The notes beneath the pieces were generated by a model. The model saw only the letters and a list, made by a program, of their open reading frames with translations, had not been told where the DNA came from and ran no database searches. A program made the position numbers and the translations under genes. A DNA stretch of 64,000 bases from the NCBI RefSeq assembly GCF_040869045.1, contig NC_090321.1, positions 31,803,426 through 31,867,425 on the forward strand. Direction: 5' to 3'. This stretch comes from Eurosta solidaginis. Taxonomy: Eukaryota; Arthropoda; Insecta; Diptera; Tephritidae. This document shows positions 20,897 through 30,846 of this stretch, piece after piece. Position 1 is the stretch's first letter; the number at the start of each line of letters is the position of its first letter.

Positions 20897-23800
20897 TTAC
20901 TGTAAACCTATTCCGACATTAATAAATTCATTCTTAACAGCTGGTATAGCTTTCGTTAAACCATCTGCCAACATCTCGCTTGTAGAAATGTACTCTAGCT
21001 TTAACGGCTTATCTTCCAGCCTTTCTTGTATGAATTTCACCTTTATATCGACATGTTTAGTACGTGGAGAAAAATTGTTGTTATGAACAATATGAATTGC
21101 GCTTTTGTTATCGCAATACAATGTTGTTGTTTTTGCATCGCGAGGAATAAGCTCAGATTCCAATCGGTTCAACCAAATCGTTTCTTGCATTGCACCCACT
21201 ATTGACATAAGTTCTGCTTCTGTTGATGACAATGCAACGGTTCGCTGTCTATGCGTTGACCAAGATATAGCACCACCCTGCATAACGAACATGTAACCAG
21301 AGGTTGATCGACGCTGATCAAGATCTCCTGCCCAGTCAGCATCGCAAAATCCAACTAGACCTTCAGCAGATTTTTTGTACACGATGCCTTTGTTTATAGT
21401 TCCCTTCAAATATCGCATCACACGCTTCACTGCAAGCCAATGAGCTTTGCCGGGATTTTGTGTAAACCGACTCAGTAAATTGACCGCGAAGCTGATATCA
21501 GGTCGAGTGTTCTGTGCTGCGTACAACAGACAACCAATAGCCTCCATATATGGAATATTTTCCATCTCTTTCTTTGCTTCTTCAGTTTGTGGACACATTT
21601 CAATAGTTAGCTTCTGTGACAAATCAAGTGGCGTAGCAACGGCATTACAGTCATCCATTCCAAAACGTTTGAGCACACTGCAAATATATTCAGATTGATC
21701 AAGTTTTATTAGTTTTTTTACCTCATCTCTTTGAACTCGCATGCCCAATACGGATGACGCTGAACCCATGTCTTTCATTTTAAATCTGGAAGACAACTCG
21801 CTCTTAATACGCTGTGTAGCCTTTTTGTCATTGGAGAACACCAACACGTCGTCTACATAAATCGCTACGTAAACCATACTTTGATCTTTTACACAATAGT
21901 AGATACATTGATCGACTTCGCTCCGAACTAGTCCTAGACCGATGAGTACTGTGTCAATTTATCGTTCCAAACTTTGCTTGCTTGTTTCAAGCCGTATAGT
22001 GACTTTACCAAACGACATACTCTGCCTGAACCATCATCATAGCCTTCCGGTTGCTTCATGTATACTTCTTCACGAAGCTCACCATTTAAAAATGCTGTTA
22101 CCGCATCTAATTGATGCACCGCCAAGTCATATTTCGCTGCCATGGCGAGCAAGAATCGCAATGAGTTATACCTAACTACCGGTGAATATGTTTCCGAATA
22201 ATCGACGCCTTGTTTCTGCGAGCAACCTTTCACAACGAGCCTTGCTTTATAACGAACAAGCTCACCAGCTGCATCACGTTTCACTTTGAATACCCATTTT
22301 GAACTTATTGCCTTTTTACCAGCAGGCAATTTCGTAAGCACCCAAGTGTTGTTTGACTTAAGAGAATCCATCTCCTCTTCCATGGCGCGCTTCCAGGCAC
22401 TTGATTCTGCACTATACAACGCCTCTTCAACACTAACAGGGTCATCAGCATCAGACACCACTGTCAACAACAAATTTCTTTTCGTTTTGTTTGCAATACG
22501 CTCCGACCGACGAACTGGATACAATTTATCATAATCGTCACTATGCATATTAACTGCTTCACTTTCATCAGGAGTATCGTAGTCACTGTCCGAAGATTTG
22601 TTGACATCTAACAATTCGCTCATATTATCCTCCTCTAAATTGTTAATGTTATAATCTTCCCTTGTATCAATAATATCAATAATCAAATTTGGCTCTGTAT
22701 GTTTCGTTACGTCACATGAATTTTCTATAAATGTAACATCACGGCTCACAATAAACTTGTAATCAGATTTACGATAAAGCCGGTAAGCTTTTGACACAGC
22801 ACAATATCCTACAAATATGCACTCATCTGATTTTGCATCAAGTTTTGAACGTTTTTGTTTCGGTATGTGAACCATCGCTGTACAACCAAATATTCGTAAA
22901 TGCTTTAAATTAGGTTTAACACCTGACCATATTTCTTCTGGACTTCGATTATTACCTCTACATGGAATGCGGTTTACCAAATATGCTGCCGTGTTTGCAG
23001 CCTCTGCCCAGAATATATTTCTCAGGCCAGAATCTAATAACATACATCTAACACGTTCAATCAACGTTCGGTTCATACGCTCAGCCACCCCGTTCTGTTC
23101 GGGCGTGTAGAGAGCTGTTTTTTCATGAACAATGCCACAATCACGCAAAAAATTTTCAAATGGTTCGTTGCAATATTCAGTGCCATTGTCTGTCCTCAGC
23201 ACTTTTATTTTACGGCCACACTGTGTCTCTACTTCGCTTTTAAATTCCTTAAATTTAGTAACCACATCTGACTTTCGTACAATCGGTATCGCAAATACCT
23301 TTCTTGAAAAATCATCAACAAATACAAGTAAAAATCTTGCACCACTGAACGATTTTGTGCTAATTGGACCAAGCACGTCAGAATGTATGATGTCTAACAA
23401 ATTTTCTGCACGCGTACCAGCTGATTTGTTTATATTTCTGGTTTGTTTACCTTTACAGCATATAATACACCCTTTGTCACTTGTGCTGCTGTAATTAACG
23501 CCAATCGTTGAATTCTGCACTCGTTTCATATTTTCTTTGCAAATGTGTGCCAGCCTACGATGCCAAAGCTCAAAGTTATCAACTGTAGTCATTGCTCTCC
23601 CAACTTTATTTTTAACGCAATCCAACTTGTATAAATCGTTGTCCGCAAATGCCTTTGCTATTAAATTGCCTTTCACATCGAAAATTTTACATACATTTTT
23701 TTCGAACACCACCTTTTTGTTTTGCTTAGTCATTTGTCGAACTGACAAAAGATTTGCACAAAGACTAGGAACATATTCAACATTTCGAACATTAGTTGGA

Positions 23801-24771
23801 ATTTTCTGTTTGTTGACATTTAACAGTAGGCTAACATCTCCTACGCTGTTAACAGGAACTCGCTCACTGTTAGCTAAAATAACTTCGTTGTGTTCTGCTG
23901 CTCGAACTTTTGAAAGCAACTGTTGATCATTCGTCATATGCGACGTTGCGCCTGAGTCGACATACCATACACACTCGCCACTCTGAGAGTGTAAACACGA
24001 ATTCGCTAGCAAAGAATTTGAAAACATAGCTGTCTTGCTTTTACTTTCGTTCTCATTTGCTTTTTTCGACTGTATAGATTTACGACACTCTTTACGCATA
24101 TGGCCTTCCTGACCACAATTAAAACAACGAAACTTTTTACGATTAGAATTTTTGTCATTCTTTTTCGGTTCGAAATTCTTCGAATACAAAGCGTTGTTGG
24201 TGGATTCCTTACTACAATCCAATTTGACGTCTTGCAACAACAAATTCTTTACGCTGTAGACGGTTAACTTCGATTTGGAATTTTCCACTGCCATAACAAG
24301 AGCTTGATACTCATTAGGCAACCCAGCTAGCAATAAAGATGCAATCAATTCATCACCGACATTTAAACCTGCACTTTGCAATTTTATTGAAGTCATGACC
24401 ACTTCATTCACATAATCCTGTATGGACTGGAACTGTTCGAGTTTTAACTGCACCAGCTTTTTCAAAAGCTCTACCTTGCGAGTTAAACCACTGTCCTCAT
24501 ACGCTGCCATTATTGAATCCCATGCTTCTTTTGCCGTCTGTGCATTTGCTATGTGCGAGAAATTACTCGGCTCCACCATGAGCGTAATCTCCGCCAGCGC
24601 CCGTTCGTTTGTGTCACGATCTTTTTCCGATGCATTTTCAGACAAACCTGCTTCGGTGATTTTCCAACAACTTTTCAGCACCAAGTATGACTTTGCATTT
24701 CGCCGCCAAACATCAAAATTTTGCCGACCGCGAAGTTTTTCGAAAGGAAAACTGAGTGTGCCCGTTGCCAT
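20897..24771 (-). pseudogene. Copia gag-pol polyprotein, one frameshift
   Basis: Starts MATGTLSFPFEKLRG at 24771. In order: gag (residues ~1-200); a CCHC zinc knuckle CFNCGQEGHMRKEC (~215); aspartic protease VDSGATSHM (~270); a GAG-pre-integrase zinc region with HRRLAH...GCIICC (~405-445); integrase core with D,D,E in IIHSDVLG, RTDNGTEY and NGVAERMN; then RT with KARLVVKG, QLDAVTAFLNGEL and SLYGLKQ (to residue 945). A frameshift just after WNDKLT (near 21940) ends this frame at 21934. The second frame (open through 21877-20897) continues RT with the catalytic YVDDVLVF and RNase H with FCDADWAGD, SSTEAEL and YCDNKSA. All catalytic residues are present on either side of the break. Gag-Pol would be made as one polyprotein and cleaved by the protease. 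The position (mid-RT, after gag) argues against programmed frameshifting. Confidence 0.92.
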
Positions 24772-24812
24772 TTTAATTAAATTAATATATTTAACTTTAA
24801 TTTTTACTCTAT

Positions 24813-24830
24813 GTGGATAGGCCCATAACC
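24813..24830 (-). other. Copia primer binding site
   Basis: Directly after the 5' LTR on the minus strand is GGTTATGGGCCTATCCAC. Drosophila copia uses an internal fragment of initiator tRNA-Met and its site begins GGTTATGGGC, so the same unusual half-tRNA priming is likely here. Confidence 0.75.
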
Positions 24831-24973
24831 TGTTGTAATAGAGATTTGTACACGCAGTTTCAGAGTAAGATGGCGACTAACTTTATTCAGTATAATACGA
24901 ACAGAGGTATAATGAAATAGTATGAAAAGAAAACTGATAATTAGAGTTGCCAGATTTATATTATTTAACAATA
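24831..24973 (-). repeat. Copia 5' LTR (143 bp)
   Basis: 142 of 143 bases match the 3' LTR. It would supply the promoter for the minus-strand transcript. The right-hand TSD ATAGG follows at 24974-24978. Confidence 0.9.
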
Positions 24974-25311
24974 ATAGGTATGTGGGTATTATTAATTATT
25001 GTATTTATTTCAGCTTCGCATGCATATTTATCAGTTTTGTCAGGTTGTTGCGACTTAATCGAATATCACAATGAACTTTAGAGCTCTCAGCAACAGCTTT
25101 CATTTGATATCCATATTATATAAACACATTCTAGGGGTACCCAGGTCCACGTTTTGATCTCAAAACCCTAGACACGTAGCGAAAAAAGAGGTAGACGTTG
25201 GCCGATTCTCAGACCTACCCAATATGCTCACAAAATTTCATGAGAATCGGTTCAGCCGTTTCGGAGGAGTTCAGCCTCTAAAACCGTGAGAGGAGAATTT
25301 TATATATTAGA

Positions 25312-26803
25312 CTAGCAGACCCGGCAGACGTTGTTCTGCCCTAAATTTGCCCTATTTGCATACATTTTAATAAGCTTTTTCCGCCTAACTCTGCCCTACC
25401 CCTCTACACTTTTTCCTAATATTTTTGTTCACTCCTCCCTCCGTCTTTTTCGCTTCATCTCGATCTTCGTCTCATTCTGTCTCTTTATCAGTCTCCTTCT
25501 CTCTTTTCTCTTCTCTCAAGTTTTTCTCCTTCTTCTTCATCTCTTCTTGCCAGTCCCAGAGGGTGGTATGTATTTTGTTCCAGTCCCATTCCGAGTCTCA
25601 GTCTCAGTCCCAGTCCTAGTCCTAATCCCAGTCCCAGTCCGTCTCTGGTATACTTCCCCGATATTTCCGGCAAATCGAATAGAACGTACGTAAATAGGTA
25701 CATGTGGGTATTATTAATTCTAGTATTTATTTCGGCTTCGCATGCATATTTATCAGATTTGCCAGGTTGATGCAACTAAATCGAATATCACAATGAACTT
25801 TAGAGCTCTCAGCAAAAGCTTTCATTTGATATCCATAATACACTCACATTCTAGGGGTATCCGGGTCCATGTTTTGTCCTATATCTCGAGACCCTAGCCT
25901 CCCAGTTGTATGAAAATTATCCTGTACTATAGCACTCATCATCAGCTTTCGTTTGATATCTATATTGTATAAACACATTGTAGGGGTACCCGGGTCCACG
26001 TTTTGGGCTATATCTCGAGACCTTAGCCTCCCAGTTGTATGAAAATTATCCTGTACTATAGCACCCATCAACAGCTTTCATTTGATATTCATAGTGTATA
26101 AACACATTCTAGGGGTACCCGGGTCCACGTTTTGGGCTATATCTCGAGACCCTAGGCCCCAGTTGTATGAAAATTATCCTGTACTATAGCACTCATCAAC
26201 AGTTTTCATTTGATATCCATATTGTATAAAAACATTGTAGGGGTACCCGGGTCCACGTTTTGGGCTATACCTCGAGACCCTAGGCCCCCAGTTGTATTAA
26301 AATTATCCTGTACTATAGCACCCATCAACGGTTTTCATTTGATATCCATATTGTATAAACACATTGTAGGGGTACCCGGGTCCACATTTTGGGCTATATC
26401 TCGAAACCCTAGGCCCCCAGTTGTATGAAAATTATCCTGCACTATAGCACTCATCAACAGTTTTCATTTGATATCCATATTGTATAAACACATTGTAGGG
26501 GTACCCTGGTCCACGTTTTGGGCTATATCTCGAGACCCTAGCCTCCCAGTTGTATGAAAATTATCCTGTACTATAGCACTCATCAACAGCTTTCATTTGA
26601 TATCCATATTGTATAAACATATTCTAGGGGTACCCGGGTCCACGTTTTGATCTCAAGACCCTAGACACGTAGCGAAAAAAAGGAAGACGTTGGCCGATTC
26701 TCAGACCTACCCAATATGCTCACAAAATTTCATGAGAATCGGTTCAGCCGTTTCGGAGGAGTTCAGCCTCTAAAACCGTGTCAGAAGAATTTTATATATT
26801 AGA
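25312..26803 (-). mobile_element. Non-autonomous Helitron copy 2, with internal ~128-bp array
   Basis: Element 3' end: CTAG at 25312-25315 next to the hairpin GGCAGA/TCTGCC. Element 5' end: TCTAATATATAAAATTC ending at 26803, followed by T. The CTAG directly abuts the 5' end of copy 1 at 25311, so the two are head-to-tail with no spacer. It contains a pyrimidine tract, CCCAGT hexamers (25553-25640), a block with 'gcatgcatatttatcag', the monomer array (25820-26640) and a terminal block 'catgagaatcggttcagccg'. It encodes no protein. It is the best copy for a family consensus. Confidence 0.85.
25820..26660. repeat. Tandem array, ~128-bp monomer, inside the Helitron
   Basis: The marker 'ttc(a/g)tttgatat' recurs at 25821, 25948, 26077, 26205, 26334, 26463 and 26592, giving periods of 127-129 bp. 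Each unit contains 'acattctaggggtacccggg' or a close variant and 'tatatctcgagacccta'. Frames at 25844-26071 and 26210-26428 are products of this periodicity. The same monomer, diverged, forms the arrays in the INE-1-like elements. Confidence 0.92.
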
Positions 26804-27110
26804 TATTAAACTGACTCGGAGTGGGACTGGGACTGGAATAAAATACATACCACCCTCTGGGACAGGCAATAAGGGATGCAGAAGAATGAGAAGGAATTGA
26901 GAGATGAGAAAAGAGAGAAGGAGATTGAGAAAGAGATAGAATGAGACGATAATGGAGATAGATGAAGCGAAAAAGACGGAGGGAGGAGTGAATAAAAGGA
27001 TTAGGAAAAAGTGAAGAGGGGGGGAGGGCAGAGTCAGACGGAAAAAGTTTATTAAAATGTATGCAGATGGGCCCAATTTAGGGCAGGACAACGTCTGCCG
27101 GGTCTTCTAG
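26804..27110 (+). mobile_element. Non-autonomous Helitron copy 3, inverted and truncated
   Basis: Plus-oriented, with the same 3' end 'acgtctgccgggtcttctag' (CTAG at 27107-27110, followed by T). It includes the purine/pyrimidine tract and the hexamer tract (26815-26840) but lacks the 5' half and the monomer array. Together with copy 2 it leaves Helitron 3' ends at both outer edges of the pair. Confidence 0.8.
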
Positions 27111-27542
27111 TTTAATATAAATTTATTCGGAACATCTTGACACGAGAAAAGAATATCCAATAGCATGGAACAAGCCCTGCGTATCTTAGAAAGATGGTGT
27201 GAAACCAAAAGTCTAGAGAAGAAAAGAGAAGAAAACTAACCATCGCTGACTTAGTCACCTGCAATTAATACGAATTGCACCACTGTGCGAAATCTCAGCT
27301 AAAACTCACTCATTGCATTTAAAAAATGCTTTGCTGCATAATCGCACAAAAAATGCAATGTTTGTACGTATGTATATTAAACACATATAAACTTACATAT
27401 GTTATTGTATTGAATCATTATTGGTGATAGAGAGTATGCGCACATATCTCATACAAAGCTCGAGTCACTAAGTGCGAATAATAACAGCTACTTATTAATT
27501 TGCTATTGTCTTGAAAAATATATGCATTCGAAAAAAAAGAAC
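27111..27542. other. Non-coding spacer
   Basis: AT-rich with no gene recognised. Confidence 0.3.
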
Positions 27543-28596
27543 AACAAGTAAAGGTGTCTAAGTTCGGGTGCAACCGAACATTATATACTCAGCGTGTGCT
27601 TCAATTGCATATTTCATTTCAGATAAATTACTTCTCTACACAACACGTGGCACCGCCTGTTTAAAAAAAATATCTCCCCATTTCCACTTACAATAAAACT
27701 TGATAAGTGAAATATCATTTATTCAAAACTATTTTTTGCTAAGTTATAGCTTATTATTCTAGTCTATTATAGGGAAATTTTGTGTACCCAATTTTATTAC
27801 GATCCGTTAATTTTTCTCCGAGTTATGGCTCCCGAAACATAGAAAATTGCTTATTAATAAAAGGGGCGGTACCACGTACAGTTTTTAAAATTTTTAGTTT
27901 TTCCTATTTATTGTTGTAAATCCACTTGGGAAGTGAAATACCATTGATATAAAGCTCTTTTTTTTGCAAAGATATAGCTTATTTTATTCGTCCATGACCC
28001 ATTTAAAAATCTTTTATATAAAAGTGGGGTTGATCCTTAACTGATTTCGTTAATTTTTCTTCAAAGCATTTCTTATAGTAAAGGAAACCTTCTGCCGAAT
28101 TTTGTTACGATAGGTTTAACGATTTTTGATTAATAATATTTGTAAAATTGATTTTATCACAAGTGAGCGGTGCCACGCCTATTTTCAAATTTTTTTCAAA
28201 TTTTTATCAAGAGTCTCAATATCAGTCTACATGTCAAATTTAAACATTCTAGGTGTATTATTTACTAACTAATCAGGTTTTTTGTGTTTTACAAAATGTT
28301 ATATATATAAAAAGCGGGCGTGGTTATCATCCGATTTCGCTCATTTTCAACACCAATCTATTCTTGGTCCAGATAAGTTCGTGTACCAAATTTGGTGAAG
28401 ATAACTCAATATTTGTTCAAGTTATCGTGTTAACGGACAGACGGACGGACATGGCTCAATCAAATTCTTTTTCGACACTGATGATTTTGATATATGGAAG
28501 TCTATATCTATCTCGATTCCTTTATACCTGTACAACCAACCATTATCCAATCAAATTTAATATACTCTGTTTGCAAAGCAATCTGAGTATAAAAAA
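27543..28596 (-). mobile_element. INE-1/Helentron-like element, without monomer array
   Basis: Minus-oriented. Its 3' end has the hairpin GTTCGGgtgcaaCCGAAC near 27565 and tail 'ccttt...acttgttgttc', and its leader end near 28590 has 'gagtat' and the CCGTCCGTC tract near 28440. It shares the 'gatgattttgatatatggaa' block with the copies at 45.5 and 61.8 kb. The internal monomer array is absent, so the body differs from the other three copies. Confidence 0.75.
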
Positions 28597-28877
28597 GTAC
28601 CGCTCGCTACACCCGCCAATACCTAATCAACCGATGAGCGCAAGTCAAAACAATGCGCCGCATGACTGACTCATCAAAGCACAGCTGATGGGGAAAATGG
28701 GAATGTTAATGCAAGCTTGCAAAAAGCTCGACTTAAACACATTCGACGTACATACACTTCTTGTCTAGAGCAGCAGCTCATTTACTATTTTTTTCGCGTA
28801 ACTTAAAGCGTTTGAGTAGTCGTATACGGAGCGTTTAGCAGTTAACTTGATTTGTTGTGAGGCGTGTGAGTAGTGAG
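28597..28877 (+). promoter_or_regulatory. Putative promoter region and 5' UTR exon 1
   Basis: This precedes the small-protein gene. It contains TGACTCA (28667-28673, AP-1-type site) and CAGCTG (near 28681). No TATA box is evident. The transcription start cannot be placed from sequence alone. Exon 1 would end at 28877 (GTGAG|GTAAAA). The frame that continues into the coding exon has a stop (TGA at 28867-28869) within this exon, so exon 1 is untranslated. Confidence 0.35.
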
Positions 28878-29009
28878 GTAAAACAAAAATGCGGGCAAAT
28901 TGCGATTTAAATTTTTTTTCTTACAATTCTTGTTTGTGTATTTAAAATTTTCTAAAATCACGTCACGGTGGAATATTAATGTACAATTTGTGTGTTTTTT
29001 AATTTTCAG
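28878..29009 (+). other. Putative 132-bp intron in the 5' UTR
   Basis: GTAAAA donor at 28878 and a pyrimidine-rich acceptor TTTTTTAATTTTCAG ending at 29009. The size is usual for fly introns. It would be confirmed by spliced RNA reads. Confidence 0.5.
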
Positions 29010-29052
29010 GTTCATTACTTTCTATCCAGCCTGTGATTTATCAGCAAATGCT

Positions 29053-29265
29053 ATGGGTTGTGTTAAGAAGACAGTGATTGCAGTGATTGTGGCGCTATTT
29101 GTTGTAGCAATAATTATATCACTTTTTGTTGCTTTAAATTATGCATATCCACGAAAAGTCAGACATCATGATTATGACGATGAATATGAGGATGAGGAGC
29201 GCGGTGTAAGCAAGGATGATGAAGAGATACCTTTTATAAGTTCGATACTGAATTCCTTCAGTTAG
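29053..29265 (+). CDS. Small single-pass membrane or secreted protein, 70 aa
   Basis: This is the best candidate for a host gene. The protein starts MGCVKK, followed by a ~23-residue hydrophobic segment (TVIAVIVALFVVAIIISLF, residues 7-25, continuing to VAL), a basic patch PRKVRHH (~33-39), a strongly acidic stretch DYDDEYEDEE (~40-49), and a C-terminus IPFISSILNSFS. It is either a signal-anchored protein or a secreted peptide with a long signal (possible cleavage near NYA). MGC at the start resembles the acylated N-termini of Src-like kinases, though the usual Ser/Thr at position 6 is Lys here. This ATG is the first in frame after an in-frame stop in the putative exon 1. An out-of-frame ATG at 29048 opens a 9-codon ORF overlapping it. 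I do not recognise the family. Confidence 0.6.
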   Translation: MGCVKKTVIAVIVALFVVAIIISLFVALNYAYPRKVRHHDYDDEYEDEERGVSKDDEEIPFISSILNSFS

Positions 29266-29639
29266 AAGAAATCGGAATAACCAAGAATTAGTCAAGAATC
29301 TAATTGCATGCCAAATTTAATTTAGTTTAGTTGATTTAGCGTATAAGTGTTAAAATTAGTTTTAATTGCATAATACCAGACTCAGTTAATTTATTGTGAT
29401 AATTAAGTGAAAAATAGTTTAATTGTTGTTTAGTGAAATTTTGTAAATTTTAAATTATAATATAAATGCGATTAATCATTTATATATTTAATTTTTAAAT
29501 ATATATTTTAAATTCAGTTTAGAAAGTTAATGATTTATTTTTTTTATAAAACATTTGTAAATACATTTTTTTTTCTAAATTGTGAAAAAAAAACTCAGTT
29601 TTATTATTGTGGAAACTAGCAGACGATTTTCGATGCCGA
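29266..29639. other. Likely 3' UTR, AT-rich
   Basis: Very AT-rich with repeated 'gtttaatt/ttaatttag' text. No perfect AATAAA follows closely after the stop; 'ataataccag' and 'aatataaatg' (29459) are weak alternatives. Confidence 0.3.
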
Positions 29640-29995
29640 TTATACAAAATACCGACAATTTTCAGAAATCCTGACAAGACGCAATCCAGACATAACAAAA
29701 TCCCGATATAACGAAATCCCGACAATCTAGACACAAAATATGTTCGACGCAAAAATACTGTGGATCGCTTAGACGGTGTTGGATCGGCAGTGTGTGTTAT
29801 GCAGAGATGTCCAAAATAATAAAATAGTATAGATTATGTCCATTTTTTTATGACATCATGTGTGATTTCCCATTTTACATGTTGTTGGGGTTTTATCGGG
29901 ATTTGGTCGTGTCGGTATTTTTCGTGTCAGTATTTGATCGTGTCAGTATTTGATCGTGTCGGGAGTCTGAATTATCGGGATTTTGTATTTTGAGA
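29640..29995. repeat. Fold-back of short CCCGATAT/CCGACA-type units
   Basis: The left arm has 'tacaaaataccgacaattt', 'acaaaatcccgatataac' and 'gaaatcccgacaatc'. The right arm has the inverse forms 'ttatcgggatttggtcg', 'gtgtcggtatttttcg', two exact copies of 'tcagtatttgatcgtg', and 'attatcgggattttgta'. The outermost arms pair well (about 16 of 18 bases). About 120 bp of unrelated sequence lies between. It could be a small fold-back element. Confidence 0.6.
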
Positions 29996-30057
29996 TTTTG
30001 TAAATCGAGCTAAAGCTCTAAAGCTTTGATTAAAGTATAAAATCCGTTGACAGTGCA

Positions 30058-30082
30058 AAAAAAAAAAAGGGGGGGGGGGGGG
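30058..30082. repeat. Homopolymer run A(12)G(14)-type
   Basis: A poly-A run followed by a poly-G run. The exact length is likely unreliable because of sequencing slippage. Confidence 0.8.
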
Positions 30083-30325
30083 TGAAGTTGTAGGGAGGAA
30101 ATCCGCTGGGTGGTGGGTGCATGGATAGAGAAATTAAGAAATCTTACCAAAATTCGGGAGTACTATGATCGATTTTTACCGCTGTCATTAACTTCTCTTT
30201 AAGCTAGATGCTTAGTTCATGGAAAAAAGCTTTGCAATCCACGGCAATGCAATTACAGTGTTGTGCAAAACAAAAGCAACAAATTCAATGCAAACATATA
30301 ACTGGTGGTTGTATTACTCATGCTA

Positions 30326-30390
30326 ACGGCTACCGCCGTGGTGTGGTGGTAGCGTGTTCCGTGTATCACACCAAAGATCCTGAAAGTTTG
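30326..30390 (+). mobile_element. SINE head fragment
   Basis: The sequence 'taccgccgtggtgtggtggt' followed by 'agcgtgttccg' and 'tatcacaccaaagatcctg' matches the tRNA-like head of the SINE family. The B box is lost and the body is absent. Confidence 0.55.
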
Positions 30391-30481
30391 AAAGTTGTTT
30401 GATATTTTGGCGGATTTTCAATTATAAAGCTTATTCCACTTACTTGAGTCCATACTCCTAATTTATAACATAAGCTTTTAT

Positions 30482-30846
30482 AAAAAAAAAAAATAAATAA
30501 ATGTAAGGCGCGATAACCTCCGAAGAGATCTAAGGGCGAGCTTCTCTTCCAATTTGCGTCGTGCTCCTCTTGATTTTTTCCTACAAATTGGCCGGACGGG
30601 ACCTACATGTTTTATGCCGACTCCGAACGGCATCTGCAAGGCAGATGAGTTTTCACTGAGAGCTTTTCATGGCAGAAATACAATCGGAGCGCTTGCAGAC
30701 ACTGCCGAGGGGCGACCCCGCTTAGAAAAATTTTCTTCTAATTGAAAAATCTTATTTCTAAAATTTTGATGTTGCTTTGCCCGGGAGTTGAACCCAGGGC
30801 ATACGGTGTGATAGGCGGAGCACGCTACCATCACACCACGGTGGCC
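30482..30846 (-). mobile_element. tRNA-derived SINE, complete, with 8-bp TSD
   Basis: GCTTTTAT occurs at 30474-30481 and 30847-30854 (TSD). On the minus strand the head carries A-box-like 'tggtagcgtgctccg' and a B box GGTTCAACTCCC (about 30783-30794). The body includes 'agcggggtcgcccctcggc' and 'gatgccgttcggagtcggc'. The 3' end is 'gcgccttacatttatttatt' followed by a T/A-rich tail. At 365 bp it is the reference copy for at least eight full or partial copies in this window. It would be transcribed by Pol III and mobilised by a LINE; which one is unknown. Confidence 0.9.

Larger units (their letters stand above)
20633..24973 (-). mobile_element. Copia-type (Ty1/copia) LTR retrotransposon, nearly intact
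   Basis: A 4341-bp element with 143-bp LTRs (one mismatch), a 5-bp TSD (ATAGG), a primer binding site next to the 5' LTR, a polypurine tract next to the 3' LTR, and one gag-pol reading frame in copia order: gag, protease, integrase, RT, RNase H. One frameshift near 21935-21945 is the only evident lesion. It sits in a Helitron, so it is younger than that Helitron. Near-identical LTRs indicate a recent insertion. It is shorter than Drosophila copia (about 5.1 kb) because of the short LTRs and a compact gag-pol. Confidence 0.93.
20187..25311 (-). mobile_element. Non-autonomous Helitron copy 1, split by the copia insertion
   Basis: In element orientation (minus) the 5' end is TCTAATATATAAAATTC (ending at 25311) and the 3' end is a GC-rich hairpin followed by CTAG (20187-20190), the standard Helitron termini. 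The cleaner sibling at 25312 shows the hairpin well: GGCAGAacaacgTCTGCC then GGGTCTGCTAG. Without the copia element and one TSD the copy is about 780 bp and has only one unit of the ~128-bp monomer (near 25100-25160). A pyrimidine-rich tract and CCCAGT-type hexamers lie near 20300-20530. No Rep/helicase is encoded. Confidence 0.8.

Noticed and set aside
28900..29052. Longer N-terminus (121-aa version) for the small protein
   Set aside because: This part reads through the predicted intron and acceptor (TTTTCAG at 29009). Its residues are AT-rich noise, and the ATG at 29053 gives a normal small membrane or secreted protein.
30770..30846. Possible tRNA gene
   Set aside because: The cloverleaf-like head is part of a 365-bp SINE with TSD; several diverged copies share the same body.
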